From NCBI GenBank assembly GCA_903876625.1, contig CAIRAO010000307.1, forward strand, positions 1 to 35,187: 35,187 nucleotides of DNA, in the 5' to 3' direction. Under the pieces are notes generated by a model that saw nothing but the letters and a program-made list of their open reading frames with translations, searched no databases and was not told where the DNA came from. Source of the stretch: an uncultured Gallionellaceae bacterium (lineage in GTDB: Bacteria > Pseudomonadota > Gammaproteobacteria > Burkholderiales > Gallionellaceae). Positions 9,383 through 15,963 of the stretch are shown here, one piece after another (within the stretch, counting starts at the first letter, position 1; every line of letters begins with the position of its first letter). Both the position numbers and the translations under genes were made by a program.

Positions 9383-10387
9383 ATGAGCCAGGAATTTCTC
9401 TCCCAAGACGAAGTCGACTCTCTACTGAGAGGAGTCACTGGTGAGGCTGATGATTCAAATCAGGAAGCTGAGCCAACTGATGGTGTTCGCCCATATAACA
9501 TGGCGACACAGGAACGCATCGTTCGTGGGCGCATGCCCACGATGGAAATTATTAATGAGCGCTTTGCACGTTTGTTGCGTATTGCTCTGTATAACTTCAT
9601 TCACCGTAGCGCGGAAGTTTCGGTCGGCCCGGTGAGAGTTCTAAAATTCTCGGAGTTCATTCGCAATTTACCTGTTCCTGCCAATCTAAATCTAGTTCAG
9701 GTCAAACCGTTGCGTGGAAATTCTTTATTTATTTTCGATCCTAATCTTGTTTTTTTGGTGGTAGATAGTTTGTTTGGTGGAGATGGTCGTTTTCACACCC
9801 GGGTAGAAGGTCGCGAATTTACCCAAACCGAACATCGCATTATCCGGCAATTGCTTAACGTGGTATTTGAATCCTATGGCAAGTCTTGGGAAGCGGTATA
9901 TAAACTTGATTTTGAATTTATTCGTTCGGAAGTTAATCCCCAATTTGCCAATATCGCCACACCCAACGAAGTGGTCGTTGTAACAACGTTTGAAATTGAA
10001 TTTAATGGAGTTGGCGGATCGCTCCACATCTGTATGCCTTACTCGATGATCGAACCAATTCGAGAATTGCTCTATAGCACGATGCAAGGAGATCATGTCG
10101 TAGCCGACAAACGCTGGTTACATATGTTGTCCAAGCAGATTCAGGCCGCCGAAATAGAACTGACAGCTGTTCTTGGGCAAACTGTCACCACAGTCGACCA
10201 AGTATTAAAAATGAAAGTTGGCGATTTCATCCCTCTGGATGTACCGGAGAATGTTGTCGCCAACGTGAGTGGTGTGCCCGTGATGGAATGCAAATACGGT
10301 GTATTTAATAATCAATATGCACTGAAGGTAATCAATATGTTGGCGGCCGACAATGCCGACAAATCAACTGGAGGAAAAAATGGCTGA
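9383..10387 (+). CDS. fliM: Flagellar motor switch protein FliM
   Basis: Middle C-ring protein that receives CheY-P and sets rotation sense. The 334 aa start with the CheY-binding peptide (LSQDEVDSLLRGV, about 6-18). The CheC-like middle domain contains LFGGDGRF and EGREFTQTEHRIIRQLL. The C-terminal SpoA domain contains VLKMKVGDFIPLDVPENV. It lies 7 nt after fliL and overlaps fliN by 8 nt. Confidence 0.97.
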   Translation: MSQEFLSQDEVDSLLRGVTGEADDSNQEAEPTDGVRPYNMATQERIVRGRMPTMEIINERFARLLRIALYNFIHRSAEVSVGPVRVLKFSEFIRNLPVPANLNLVQVKPLRGNSLFIFDPNLVFLVVDSLFGGDGRFHTRVEGREFTQTEHRIIRQLLNVVFESYGKSWEAVYKLDFEFIRSEVNPQFANIATPNEVVVVTTFEIEFNGVGGSLHICMPYSMIEPIRELLYSTMQGDHVVADKRWLHMLSKQIQAAEIELTAVLGQTVTTVDQVLKMKVGDFIPLDVPENVVANVSGVPVMECKYGVFNNQYALKVINMLAADNADKSTGGKNG

Positions 10388-10781
10388 CGAAACCACAGAG
10401 CAAATAAGCGCCGACGATTGGGGCGCTGCAATGGCAGAACAAACGGCTACTCCCGCAACACCGGAAGTGCAGCCTCATGTGTTCGAACAATTTGGCGGCG
10501 CGGGCGGTGCAACTGCCCACAATGACTTAGATATGATTCTGGATATTCCAGTGCAACTTACGGTGGAACTGGGCCGCACTAAAATGCCGATCAAAAATTT
10601 GTTGCAATTGGCACAAGGCTCGGTGGTGGAACTTGCCGGCCTTGCAGGTGAACCTCTGGATGTTCTTATCAATGGCTTTTTGATCGCTCAGGGTGAAGTT
10701 GTTGTCGTGAACGACAAATTGGGAATACGCCTGACTGACATCATTACGCCTTCCGAGCGTCTGCGGCGCATCAATAAATAA
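10380..10781 (+). CDS. fliN: Flagellar motor switch protein FliN
   Basis: Lowest layer of the C-ring and docking site for FliH. I chose the ATG at 10380 because GAGGAAAA lies directly before it. This gives 133 aa, close to the usual length; an upstream in-frame start at 10353 would run inside fliM. After an acidic, variable N-terminus the SpoA domain is intact (DIPVQLTVELGRTKMPIKNLLQLAQGSVVEL then DKLGIRLTDII). It overlaps fliM by 8 nt. Confidence 0.96.
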   Translation: MADETTEQISADDWGAAMAEQTATPATPEVQPHVFEQFGGAGGATAHNDLDMILDIPVQLTVELGRTKMPIKNLLQLAQGSVVELAGLAGEPLDVLINGFLIAQGEVVVVNDKLGIRLTDIITPSERLRRINK

Positions 10782-10785
10782 TACC

Positions 10786-11232
10786 ATGCTCATGCGTCTA
10801 TTTGCTTTTTGCATCACCTCTTTTTGGACTTCATCGGTCTTCGCTGCCGATCCTCCGCGCCCGGCATTCACACCACCTCCTTCATCGGCGGTTTCGTCCG
10901 GAAGCGTCTTGCAAGTGATCTTCAGTTTGCTCTTCGTTCTCGCTGCCATCATATTGGTCGCCTGGATTTTGAAACGCATCAACTTACCGCAGAACGCGGC
11001 AGGAAGTGCGCTCAAGGTCATTAGCGGTGTTGCTGTCGGGCAACGCGAACGCATTGTGCTGGTCGAGGTAAACGACACTTGGCTGGTTGTTGGTGTTGCC
11101 CCGGGACAAGTGACCGCTTTGCACACCATGCCGAAGAATGTTTTGCCTCCCACCGAAAATTCTGCACCCGAAGCTGATAACAAATTCAAGAACTGGCTAA
11201 AGGTTGTCATGGAGAAACGCAATGCGGCTTAA
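10786..11232 (+). CDS. fliO: Flagellar biosynthesis protein FliO
   Basis: Small bitopic protein that helps assemble the FliP ring of the export gate. It is 148 aa. An N-terminal hydrophobic segment ends in SSVFAADP and looks like a signal peptide. A Pro/Ser stretch and a membrane helix (about 42-62, [16 protein letters not shown]) follow. The cytoplasmic domain has [20 protein letters not shown], typical of FliO. An alternative ATG lies two codons in (10792). The 3' end overlaps the chosen fliP start by 11 nt. Confidence 0.92.
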   Translation: MLMRLFAFCITSFWTSSVFAADPPRPAFTPPPSSAVSSGSVLQVIFSLLFVLAAIILVAWILKRINLPQNAAGSALKVISGVAVGQRERIVLVEVNDTWLVVGVAPGQVTALHTMPKNVLPPTENSAPEADNKFKNWLKVVMEKRNAA

Positions 11233-11971
11233 GTTGCTGCTGCTGATTGCAGCATCGTTGTTCGCATTTTCTCCTTTAGTTCAAGCCGCAGAAGCCGGGT
11301 TACCCGCCTTCACCAGCACACCATCCGGAGGCGGTGGTCAGACTTATTCCTTGAGTTTGCAGACCCTCATTCTGATCACCTCGCTGTCTTTCCTACCGGC
11401 GATTTTGCTGTTGATGACTGCTTTCACCCGCATCATCATCGTGCTGTCTTTGCTCCGTTCCGCCATCGGAACACCTTCGTCTCCGCCGAATCAAGTCTTG
11501 ATCGGACTTGCACTCTTCCTCACATTTTTTGTCATGTCTCCTGTGTTGGACAAGATATATTCGGATGCCTATCTGCCGTTCAGCGAAAACAGGATTTCGC
11601 TGCAACAAGCCTATGAAAAAGGCAGTGCGCCGCTCAAGGCATTTATGTTGCGGCAGACACGAGAAACTGATCTGGCACTTTTTGTGCGCATTTCAAATAG
11701 CGAGCCGCTGCAAAGTGCCGACGATGTGCCGATGAAAATTCTCGTTCCCGCCTACGTCACCAGCGAGTTGAAGACCGCATTTCAAATTGGCTTCGTTGTA
11801 TTTATTCCGTTTCTGATTATCGACATGGTCGTTGCCAGTGTACTCATGTCGATGGGCATGATGATGGTATCGCCTTCCGTTATTTCGTTGCCCTTTAAGA
11901 TTATGTTGTTTGTGTTGGCTGATGGCTGGAATCTGCTGATTGGCTCATTGGTGCAGAGTTTTTACACTTAA
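11222..11971 (+). CDS. fliP: Flagellar export gate protein FliP
   Basis: Core of the FliP5-FliQ4-FliR1 export channel. I chose the ATG at 11222 because GGAG lies 7 nt upstream; this gives 249 aa with a clear signal peptide ([20 protein letters not shown]). Family motifs are present: [26 protein letters not shown], then [13 protein letters not shown], then [25 protein letters not shown], then [17 protein letters not shown] at 11204 would add six residues. A 99-nt gap to fliQ contains an inverted repeat. Confidence 0.96.
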   Translation: MRLKLLLLIAASLFAFSPLVQAAEAGLPAFTSTPSGGGGQTYSLSLQTLILITSLSFLPAILLLMTAFTRIIIVLSLLRSAIGTPSSPPNQVLIGLALFLTFFVMSPVLDKIYSDAYLPFSENRISLQQAYEKGSAPLKAFMLRQTRETDLALFVRISNSEPLQSADDVPMKILVPAYVTSELKTAFQIGFVVFIPFLIIDMVVASVLMSMGMMMVSPSVISLPFKIMLFVLADGWNLLIGSLVQSFYT

Positions 11972-11992
11972 AGGCAGTTGGTATTCGTTAGA

Positions 11993-12062
11993 CGTTAGTT
12001 ATAAGTTCAAGCAAAAACGTCCACGACTAAACCAACCAACGACTCCCGACTTACTACTAACG
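11993..12062. repeat. Imperfect inverted repeat in the fliP-fliQ gap
   Basis: CGTTAGTTATAAG (11993-12005) pairs with CTTACTACTAACG (12050-12062) at 11 of 13 positions across a 44-nt loop. An inner pair GTTGGT/ACCAAC (near 11977 and 12031) and extra CGTTAG and ACGAC motifs add to the repetitive look. It interrupts an otherwise tightly packed operon. There is no U-tract, so it is not a typical terminator. Function unknown. Confidence 0.55.
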
Positions 12063-12070
12063 ACTGCACT

Positions 12071-12340
12071 ATGACACCCGAAACAGTAATGACAATTGGA
12101 AGACAAGCACTGGAACTGACTCTGTTGGTGTCGGCTCCATTGCTACTCACTGCGCTTGTCATCGGCCTGTTCGTCAGCATTTTTCAGGCAGCGACCCAGA
12201 TCAACGAAATGACGCTGTCATTCATTCCCAAACTGCTCGGCATGTTCGTTGTGCTCATTGTTGCGGGTCCGTGGATGATTGGTTTGCTGCTGGATTATAT
12301 GCAGCGCTTGTTTACCAGCATTCCGTGGATGGTTGGATAA
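12071..12340 (+). CDS. fliQ: Flagellar export gate protein FliQ
   Basis: 89-aa, two-helix membrane subunit of the export gate. MTPETVMTIGRQALELTLLVSAPLLLTALVIGLFVSIFQAATQINEMTLSF is the classic FliQ N-terminal half. The second helix (LGMFVVLIVAGPWMIGLLLDY) and the C-terminus (LFTSIPWMVG) also match. fliR starts 31 nt after the stop. Confidence 0.96.
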   Translation: MTPETVMTIGRQALELTLLVSAPLLLTALVIGLFVSIFQAATQINEMTLSFIPKLLGMFVVLIVAGPWMIGLLLDYMQRLFTSIPWMVG

Positions 12341-12371
12341 AGACGGTTACTCTCGTTCAGCGTATAACAAA

Positions 12372-13160
12372 ATGATCAGCGTCACCAGTGCACAACTCAC
12401 CGCATGGATCGCCGCTTTTATTTTCCCGCTGGCGCGTATCCTGGCGCTTATTTCCAGCTCTCCCGTACTTGGCAATAAACAAATTCCGATTCGTATCAAA
12501 GTGGGCTTGGCAATGCTCATTGCGGTCATCGTCGCACCTGCTATCAATGTGCCGAACAACATCGAACCAGCCTCAGCGCTGGGCTTGTTTGTTCTGACTC
12601 AACAGGTTTTAGTTGGGCTGGCGATGGGTTTCACCATGCGACTTATCTTCACCGCAGTCGAAATGGCTGGAGATCTGGCCGGTATGCAGATGGGTTTAGG
12701 CTTTGCCAGCTTTTACGATCCGGTTAATGCATCCTATACGCCGGTGATAGCCCAATTCCTCGGCATCCTCTCTACTCTGGCTTTTTTAAGTATCAATGGC
12801 CATCTCTATATGTTATCGGCTCTTGCAGATAGTTTTCAGGCTTTTCCGATCAGCACGACCCTGCCATCGGCTGAGGCTTTTAGAACCATGGCTGAATGGG
12901 GCACCGTTATTTTTACCCACTCGCTGCAACTCTCAATGCCGCTGATCGGCGCCTTGATGATTACCAATCTTGCGCTTGGAATTCTTACCCGTAGCGCGCC
13001 GCAACTCAACATTTTCGCGATTGGTTTTCCGATTACGTTAACAGTCGGCTTCGCTACTTTGGCTTTATCCTTACCCTACCTCGCTCCGTTGTTCGAACAT
13101 GCAATGAACGAAGGAATTGACACGATGCACCGCATCGCTTTGCAAATGGCAAAGCACTAA
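12372..13160 (+). CDS. fliR: Flagellar export gate protein FliR
   Basis: Single-copy membrane component that closes the FliPQR helical channel. Starting at the ATG at 12372 gives 262 aa, the usual size, with MISVTSAQLTAWIAAFIFPLARI at the N-terminus. Longer upstream readings would overlap fliQ in another frame. Conserved blocks: SSSPVLGNKQIPIRIKVGLA, then GFTMRLIFTAVEMAGDLAGMQMGLGFA, then NIFAIGFPITLTVGF. No good Shine-Dalgarno is seen. It is the last flagellar gene of this run; flhB and flhA do not follow. The cassette island begins within 70 nt. Confidence 0.96.
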   Translation: MISVTSAQLTAWIAAFIFPLARILALISSSPVLGNKQIPIRIKVGLAMLIAVIVAPAINVPNNIEPASALGLFVLTQQVLVGLAMGFTMRLIFTAVEMAGDLAGMQMGLGFASFYDPVNASYTPVIAQFLGILSTLAFLSINGHLYMLSALADSFQAFPISTTLPSAEAFRTMAEWGTVIFTHSLQLSMPLIGALMITNLALGILTRSAPQLNIFAIGFPITLTVGFATLALSLPYLAPLFEHAMNEGIDTMHRIALQMAKH

Positions 13161-13225
13161 TCTGTATTAAAAGCGTTTACCGATCCAGCGGCCTCACAAC
13201 TGATGTTGCCACTAAATAGTAGACA

Positions 13226-13294
13226 GCCTAACCTGTCGTTCGAGCGGGACTGCCGCGAAGCAGCCCGCGTCAGCCCCTCAACTTAACGTTAGAC
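13226..13294 (+). repeat. attC-like recombination site 1
   Basis: Outer boxes GCCTAAC (13226-13232, R'') and GTTAGAC (13288-13294, R') fit RYYYAAC and GTTRRRY. They pair at six of seven positions. Inner arms GGGACTGCCGCG and CGCGTCAGCCCC pair at 10 of 12 positions around a short loop. The 69-nt length is typical of attC, and the mismatched inner arms resemble the extrahelical bases that attC uses for strand choice. Recombination would be expected after the G at 13288. Confidence 0.78.
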
Positions 13295-13310
13295 ATCGCA
13301 GTTAGCCCTT

Positions 13311-13327
13311 GTTGCGCAACACGCAAC
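13311..13327. promoter_or_regulatory. Perfect inverted repeat upstream of higB, candidate operator
   Basis: GTTGCG, 5 nt, CGCAAC, located 17 nt before the higB start and just inside the cassette. Antitoxins of the HigA family commonly bind palindromes in their own promoter. Assigning this one to HigA is inference. Confidence 0.4.
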
Positions 13328-13343
13328 GCGCTTTCATACTCCC

Positions 13344-13621
13344 ATGATTACAACGTTTCGCCACAAAGGGCTACGCAAATATTTTGAATCTGGCAGCTTG
13401 GCTGGAATCCAACCGGCGCATGCGAATCGTCTCAAAATGCAGTTGGCGGCGCTTGATACCGCTCAAATTATCGAGGACATGGACATTCCCGGCTTTCGAC
13501 TTCATCCGCTAAAGGGCAGTGAGCGTGGGCGTTGGTCAATATGGGTTAATGGCAATTGGCACGTACGTTCGAGTTTGAAAACGGCAACGCATTTATTTTA
13601 GATTATGAGGACTATCACTAA
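13344..13621 (+). pseudogene. higB: HigB-type toxin, frameshifted
   Basis: RelE-superfamily ribosome-dependent mRNA interferase of a HigBA system. The frame from the ATG at 13344 has the family N-terminus (TTFRHKGLRKYFESGS), AALDTAQIIEDMDIPG, and RLHPLKGSERGRWSIWVNGNWHV. After codon 74 (GTA, 13563-13565) the frame leaves the family pattern and stops at 13599-13601. The next frame continues exactly as expected, FEFENGNAFILDYEDYH, to a TAA at 13619-13621. One base is therefore missing near 13566. Restoring it gives about 92 aa, the normal HigB length, with its stop overlapping the higA ATG (TAATG). The lost tail includes a conserved Tyr-His end that contributes to the active site in studied HigB proteins. 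The toxin is probably inactive. Confidence 0.85.
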
Positions 13622-13914
13622 TGGCTATGCACAATCCACCCCACCCCGGAGCATTTATTCAAGAGGTTTATCTTGCTCCGAACAAAATCAGTTGCCGGGA
13701 GCTCGCCCTCAAATTGGGCGTTGCCGCTTCAACCCTTAACCGCGTACTGAACGAAGCCAGTGGCGTGAGTCCTGAAATGGCCCTTCGTCTCTCAAAAGCA
13801 TTGGGGCGCTCCCCCGAAAGCTGGTTGACGATGCAAGACAATTACGATTTATGGCAAGCCAAGCAGACATTAGACTTGAAGAAAGTTCTCAAGATCGAGT
13901 TCATATATGCCTAA
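13621..13914 (+). CDS. higA: HigA-type antitoxin, XRE-family HTH regulator
   Basis: DNA-binding antitoxin normally paired with HigB. The intact 97-aa protein begins MHNPPHPGAFIQEVYL, the usual HigA opening. A helix-turn-helix follows (about 24-58, ISCRELALKLGVAASTLNRVLNEAS), then SPEMALRLSKALGRSPESWLTMQDNYDLW. The start lies on the last base of the ancestral higB stop codon. The higA stop (13912-13914) falls inside the first box of attC site 2, a layout common for cassette genes. Confidence 0.93.
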   Translation: MAMHNPPHPGAFIQEVYLAPNKISCRELALKLGVAASTLNRVLNEASGVSPEMALRLSKALGRSPESWLTMQDNYDLWQAKQTLDLKKVLKIEFIYA

Positions 13915-13971
13915 CCCTACTCTCAAGCGGGACTGGCGAAAAGCCGCCAGCCCCTTAGCTCCGCGTTAGGC
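13909..13971 (+). repeat. attC-like recombination site 2
   Basis: GCCTAAC (13909-13915) and GTTAGGC (13965-13971) are exact complements and fit the attC R'' and R' boxes. The inner arms GGGACTGGC and GCCAGCCCC pair at 8 of 9 positions around a GAAAAGCC-type loop. The site is 63 nt. It shares the GCGGGACTG inner box with site 1, so both likely belong to one attC family. Confidence 0.8.
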
Positions 13972-14047
13972 GCGCTAGAATTGCCATATAGAATCTGAAG
14001 TAGGACTCCAACAGCTAGGAAGATAATGAATAAACATTTATACCACA

Positions 14048-14069
14048 AGCTCATGATCAGCTCATGATC
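14048..14069. repeat. 11-bp perfect tandem duplication
   Basis: AGCTCATGATC occurs twice back to back (14048-14058 and 14059-14069). The second copy contains the ATG used as start for the frameshifted cassette ORF. The first copy's ATG is out of frame with it and stops after four codons. Confidence 0.85.
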
Positions 14070-14370
14070 GTAGTTTCTTCTCCGTGTACCGGAATATGGC
14101 TTTGCGACGATGCGGGCCACCTGATTCAAAAGGAGATTGGTGAACTCAAGACAAGCCTCTTGCCGGGGAATTACGTGGTGGAGTTTTGGCCTCGGTAATC
14201 CGGTGCATGCTATCCCCGCGGTAGGGGCAAGCCGATATACCCAATGCGATCTGGAAGCTGGCCCCACTTGCGCACGACCCATTCTCCAACTCTTGCCGAA
14301 CCAAACAAGTCTGCACAAACTTTTAAAAGTACGCTGTTCAACTCGAGTGAACAACACGTACAGTCCATGA
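14064..14370 (+). pseudogene. Cassette ORF of unknown function, probably frameshifted
   Basis: From the ATG at 14064 the frame reads 41 plausible codons ending LLPGNYVVEF, then stops at 14198. At the TTTT run (14184-14187) one extra T seems to be present. Dropping it joins smoothly to GLGNPVHAIPAVGASRYTQ and DLEAGPTCARPILQLLPNQ, ending at a TGA at 14368-14370. The restored product would be about 101 aa. Its stop overlaps the next ORF's ATG as ATGA, which supports a real ancestral gene pair. I do not recognise a family. Evidence is reading-frame continuity only, so confidence is moderate. Confidence 0.5.
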
Positions 14371-14669
14371 CACCCAAAGATTTCCACATTGGTTTGGAGT
14401 TCTGGTGTGGCGGAAAACGTTGGCGCTGCACGGACGTCGGCTCTCGAGTTGTTGTCGCCATTTCGTTTGAAGCACAAGAAGCGTCCAGCTCGGAGCATGA
14501 TCCAAATGATCCGACTATACGAATTGAACGACGACATATGTCAAGTGATCCCACATGGCTCTATGCGCCTCCATACGGTATAGAGGAATATGTGTTCGAT
14601 GACGATTTGCTCGAAATTTGTGCACTTACTCCCGATGAATTGTTAGAGGGTGGACAAGGGGGGCCATAG
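14367..14669 (+). CDS. Small cassette-type hypothetical protein
   Basis: 100-aa acidic, probably cytosolic protein with no signal or membrane segment. It begins MTPKDFHIGLEFWCGGKRWR, then CTDVGSRVVVAISFE. The second half has PTWLYAPPYGIEEYVFDDDLLEICALTPDE. The overall pattern (FWCGG, RWRCTDVG, PPYG, VFDDDD) is reminiscent of short hypothetical proteins I associate with integron cassettes, but I cannot name a domain. I chose the ATG at 14367 because it overlaps the upstream ORF's stop (ATGA); an in-frame start at 14244 would run inside that ORF. No attC follows that I can recognise. Confidence 0.65.
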   Translation: MTPKDFHIGLEFWCGGKRWRCTDVGSRVVVAISFEAQEASSSEHDPNDPTIRIERRHMSSDPTWLYAPPYGIEEYVFDDDLLEICALTPDELLEGGQGGP

Positions 14670-14753
14670 GTCAAGGGTTCGAGCCCATTTTGCTTTGTAA
14701 TCGCTGGCGTTAGAGATTAACCCTTTGTAAAAATGCTGCCTGTCCTGCCCCGA

Positions 14754-15956
14754 CTACATGTAGTTAAACATAGACAATTCGGCAACTTGTTTGAATGATT
14801 TTTGCGCTGCCTGCAAGCTGGTTGTCTGCCGATTCAAATCGCTGATCGCTTTGTTGAAGTCAAGATCTTCCAAAGTTGATTGTGTCTGTTTGTATTGCAA
14901 ACCCAGATCTTCACCCGTAGCTTGCAAAGAGTCCAGTTCATTCAGGCGTGCGCCTAATGCAGCTCTTACAGTCAACACTCTGTCGAGCCCTTGATCCAGT
15001 CCGCTCATTGCTTTGCTAAGACTGCTTGTCAGTTGTCCCGAGGTGGCAGCTTCCCCGGCGGGATTGCTTGTGCTCAATGCCGTAATCAGATCTGACATAG
15101 TTTTGAAAAGACCCTCGTTGGAACTGGGGGAAACGGTAAACGTATCACCCGACTCAGGGGTTCCCATGAGAGAAATCTGCATACCTGGAAGTGAAAAAGC
15201 TTCGCCACTCGCGTATCTGTTAGCTTGTGAGACTATAAAACCTTTGCTATCGGTTACGTCAAAAGTTGTCGGACTGGTAAAAGTCAATTTATAACCGGTC
15301 CCGGTGAGATTAGAAGTATTGGTCACCGCACCTTGTCCAATAGACGCCGAACCTGAATTGTTTGGCGATGCTTCAGTTACAAATTTTCCATTGCCACTTT
15401 TTACCCGCATGAAAATATCCGAGCCGGGATCACTAGTTGGCATTTGTCTCGAGCTGCTCACCTGAACTTTGCGTTGACCATCGTCGCCCATGTATTGCAC
15501 ACCTGCAGCCGTATTAACGAATGGAATTGTTTTGCCCTGAAATCCGGAGAATAAATAATTACCCGTACCATCGGTGCTATTCGCGAGTGCAGTCAACTCT
15601 TCAAGTCGACCTTGCAACGCTGTACCAATTGATTTTCTGTCTGCCGGAGACAGCGCCCCGTTACCCGCCTGGACTGCCATTGTTTTGGCATCTTGAATCA
15701 ATGTGCTCACGCTTTGCAGAACAGCTTCGGCCATTCCGATTGAACTTTTCGCAGCATTGCGATTGATTGTGAACTGAGTGTTTGATCCATCAGCTTGCGA
15801 GACCTGCAGAACGTTGGCAGAGGCTGCAGGATCGTCTGCCGGCGTCAGCATGCGTCTGCCTGATGCAACCTGCTGGTTAGTATGCAGCAACGTTGATTGT
15901 TGCTGATTGAGCATGGCTACGTTGGTGTCAAAAACACTACCTGAACTGATACGCAT
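14754..15956 (-). CDS. flgL: Hook-filament junction protein FlgL (HAP3)
   Basis: Second junction protein between hook and filament. It is 400 aa, with flagellin-like ends. The N-terminus has MRISSGSVFDTNVAMLNQQQ and ASGRRMLTPADDPAASANVLQ. The C-terminus has LDFNKAISDLNRQTTSLQAAQKSFKQVAELSMFNYM. The middle (about 130-290) is a variable outer region that makes it longer than E. coli FlgL. It starts 7 nt after flgK ends and shares its sigma-28 promoter. Its stop faces the cassette island. Confidence 0.96.
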   Translation of the reverse strand: MRISSGSVFDTNVAMLNQQQSTLLHTNQQVASGRRMLTPADDPAASANVLQVSQADGSNTQFTINRNAAKSSIGMAEAVLQSVSTLIQDAKTMAVQAGNGALSPADRKSIGTALQGRLEELTALANSTDGTGNYLFSGFQGKTIPFVNTAAGVQYMGDDGQRKVQVSSSRQMPTSDPGSDIFMRVKSGNGKFVTEASPNNSGSASIGQGAVTNTSNLTGTGYKLTFTSPTTFDVTDSKGFIVSQANRYASGEAFSLPGMQISLMGTPESGDTFTVSPSSNEGLFKTMSDLITALSTSNPAGEAATSGQLTSSLSKAMSGLDQGLDRVLTVRAALGARLNELDSLQATGEDLGLQYKQTQSTLEDLDFNKAISDLNRQTTSLQAAQKSFKQVAELSMFNYM

Positions 15957-15963
15957 AACTCAC

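Larger units (their letters stand above)
13226..14669 (+). mobile_element. Integron gene-cassette array without integrase (CALIN-like island)
   Basis: Two attC-like sites (13226-13294 and 13909-13971) in the same orientation bracket a 677-nt higBA cassette, taken as 13289-13965. The second site is followed by a segment with two small same-strand ORFs in cassette style. Toxin-antitoxin pairs are well known as integron cassettes. No tyrosine recombinase of the IntI type is in the window. The right boundary is uncertain, because I find no third convincing attC before flgL. The island separates fliR from flgL and contains the only non-flagellar genes for about 12 kb on either side. Confidence 0.72.

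Noticed and set aside
11972-12070. Third attC site in the fliP-fliQ gap because of GTTAGAC and CTAAC motifs
   Set aside because: The boxes are in the reverse order for an attC (GTTRRRY first, then YAAC) on both strands, and the inner arms do not pair like the other two sites.
13923-14537. Long open frame on the minus strand through the cassette island (about 204 codons)
   Set aside because: It runs through attC site 2 and antisense to the better-supported ORFs. Composition is rich in Trp, Arg and Cys with no recognisable domain, and there is no good ribosome site.
14670-14700. tRNA-like T-arm (GGGTTCGAGCCC) just before the end of the island
   Set aside because: Only one arm is tRNA-like. 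The stem has a mismatch, and no acceptor, D or anticodon arm is visible nearby. It may be chance or part of a decayed attC.
14711-14753. Terminator between the cassette island and flgL
   Set aside because: No GC stem followed by a T-run was found in either direction.
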